In this document: in pieces, positions 4,871-6,041 of the stretch
Layout of the letters: every line of letters begins with the position of its first letter
How positions within the stretch are numbered: position 1 is the first letter of the stretch
Source of the DNA: Deltaproteobacteria bacterium
GTDB lineage: Bacteria; Desulfobacterota; DSM-4660; Desulfatiglandales; Desulfatiglandaceae
Direction of reading: 5' to 3'
DNA length: 6,041 nt
Assembly: GCA_003646995.1 (NCBI GenBank)
Contig: QMLZ01000191.1
Span: 1-6,041, forward strand
The notes under the pieces: model-generated
Told to the model about the DNA's origin: nothing
Database searches by the model: none
What the model saw: only the letters and a program-made list of their open reading frames with translations
Position numbers and translations under genes: made by a program

Positions 4871-6041
4871 ATGAAAGGAATTACCGCTTACGGAATTCAT
4901 GTGCCGTACTATCGGATGAAACGCGAGGTTATTTTAAAAGCAATGGGGTGGTTCAACCCCGGTATTGCAGGCCTGGCAAAAGGAGAGAAGGCCGTTGCAA
5001 ATCATGATGAAGACAGCATTACGTTGGCCGTCGCTGCCGGTATGGATTGCTTCACTGAGATTGATAGGGAAAAGATTGATGCCCTTTATCTTGCATCTAC
5101 TAGCTTTCCTTACAAAGAAAGGGCAAATGCATCCATTGCCGGTGGTGCCCTGAATCTTTCTTCAAATATCAGGACAGCCGATTTTTCCGGGTGCCTAAAG
5201 TCAAGCACAACAGCCCTTATATCGGCCTTGAGCGAGGCCGATTCATCGACAACCATGGTTTGTGCGTCTGATTGCCGTCTAGGTAAGGCCGGTGGCACCC
5301 AGGAGCAATTCCTTGGAGACGGGGCCGCGGCAGTTGTGGTTGGAAATGATGGCGTTATTGCTTCTTTTATCGGTCATTATTCTCTTTCCTATGATTTTGC
5401 AGATTATCGGAGGAGCGACTCAGATAAGTTCATTCGTTCCTGGGAAGAGCGATGGATTAGAGAGGCCGGGTATTTCAAGGTGATTCCGAAGGCGATCAAT
5501 ACTCTCCTCGCCAAGTGCGGGTTGAAAATGGATGATATTGCCAAGGTGATTTGTCCTCCTCTGTCTGCAAGAGACCATGTGGCAATGTGTAAAACCCTTG
5601 GACTGGAACCTGATAAGGTTCAGGCGCATTTACTCGATAAAATTGGAAACACGGGATCAGCCCATCCTTTGATCATGCTGATAGGTGCACTGGAGGAAAC
5701 CCGTCCAGGCGACAGGATCCTGGTGGTAAGCTATGGGAGCGGTAGTGATGCCCTGTTATTTCAGGTTACAGAAGAGATAGAAAAGCTGAAAAACCGGACG
5801 AAATTGAAAGACAACCTGGGCTACAAACGCCAACTCGACAACTACACAAAATATCTTTCCTTTAAGGGTATGCTTGAAAAAGAGATAGGGATACGGGGTG
5901 AAGAGGTTTCTCCTACCAGCCTGTCCCTTTACTGGAGGGAACGAAACGCGGTTTTGAGGCTGGTTGGTTCAAGATGTAAGGCCTGCGGAACTCCCCAGTT
6001 TCCCAGGGAGACTGTGTGCATCAATCCTGACTGTGGGGCGG
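4871..6041 (+). CDS. HMG-CoA synthase/thiolase-fold protein fused to DUF35 zinc ribbon (3' end cut off)
   Basis: The frame is open from ATG 4871 to the window end, giving 390 residues. Residues 1 to about 300 form an HMG-CoA-synthase-like thiolase fold (start MKGITAYGIHVPYYR). After a charged linker (about 300-325), residues from about 340 resemble the N-terminal helix and rubredoxin-like zinc ribbon of DUF35, with Cys369, Cys372, Cys383 and Cys388; the OB-fold would follow outside the window. DUF35 proteins bind CoA and pair with thiolases or HMG-CoA synthases, for example in archaeal acetoacetyl-CoA/HMG-CoA synthesis and the BbsA/BbsB thiolase of anaerobic toluene degradation. The nucleophile Cys108 (FSGCLKSS) is present. 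However, the position of the HMG-CoA-synthase Glu appears to be Thr77 (ASTSFPY), and the His position appears to be Cys228 (VICPP where archaeal enzymes have a FHxP-like motif). Asn260 and a nearby His265 (GNTGSAH) remain. Canonical HMG-CoA synthase activity is therefore doubtful; a thiolase-like cleavage or condensation of the mutase product is more plausible (inference). Confidence 0.88.
   Translation, partial: MKGITAYGIHVPYYRMKREVILKAMGWFNPGIAGLAKGEKAVANHDEDSITLAVAAGMDCFTEIDREKIDALYLASTSFPYKERANASIAGGALNLSSNIRTADFSGCLKSSTTALISALSEADSSTTMVCASDCRLGKAGGTQEQFLGDGAAAVVVGNDGVIASFIGHYSLSYDFADYRRSDSDKFIRSWEERWIREAGYFKVIPKAINTLLAKCGLKMDDIAKVICPPLSARDHVAMCKTLGLEPDKVQAHLLDKIGNTGSAHPLIMLIGALEETRPGDRILVVSYGSGSDALLFQVTEEIEKLKNRTKLKDNLGYKRQLDNYTKYLSFKGMLEKEIGIRGEEVSPTSLSLYWRERNAVLRLVGSRCKACGTPQFPRETVCINPDCGA

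Overview
The window carries six protein genes, all on the + strand and closely spaced. They look like one operon, or part of one, for adenosylcobalamin (coenzyme B12)-dependent rearrangement of acyl-CoA carbon skeletons. Order: the 3' end of a MeaB/ArgK-type GTPase chaperone (2-475); mutase large subunit L1 (479-2122); cobalamin-binding small subunit S1 (2182-2556, with an out-of-frame N-terminal remnant from 2148); a second, paralogous large subunit L2 (2561-4243); a second cobalamin-binding subunit S2 (4378-4782); and the start of an HMG-CoA-synthase/thiolase-fold protein fused to a C-terminal DUF35-type zinc ribbon (4871 to the window end). I see no RNA genes, insertion sequences, CRISPR arrays or inverted-repeat terminators. 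The minus strand holds only shadow frames.

Organism (inference): a bacterium of moderate GC with strong Shine-Dalgarno sites. Split large/small mutases next to meaB and a DUF35-fused HMG-CoA-synthase-like protein fit an anaerobic acyl-CoA degrader such as a Desulfobacterota or syntrophic lineage. The window has no phylogenetic marker, so this is weak.

How the genes would work together: MeaB loads and protects cobalamin, a large plus small subunit pair moves a group on an acyl-CoA, and the thiolase-fold protein would condense or cleave the product. Alignment by eye to the Propionibacterium methylmalonyl-CoA mutase (MCM) indicates that neither large subunit is an ordinary MCM. Both have Leu where MCM has Tyr89. 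At Arg207, which binds the substrate carboxylate, L1 has Gln and L2 has Ala. L2 also has Asn in place of catalytic His244.

The most striking feature is a crossed pattern of defects. L1 keeps the catalytic His, but its adjacent small subunit S1 has Arg instead of the cobalt-ligating His of DxHxxG, and its N-terminus is split by an apparent +1 frameshift. L2 lacks the catalytic His, but S2 downstream keeps an intact DxHxxG. Either S1 is decaying (or mis-sequenced), or the subunits work in a non-obvious combination. The terminal thiolase-fold protein keeps the nucleophilic Cys but seems to lack the Glu and His of true HMG-CoA synthase, so its reaction is probably different.
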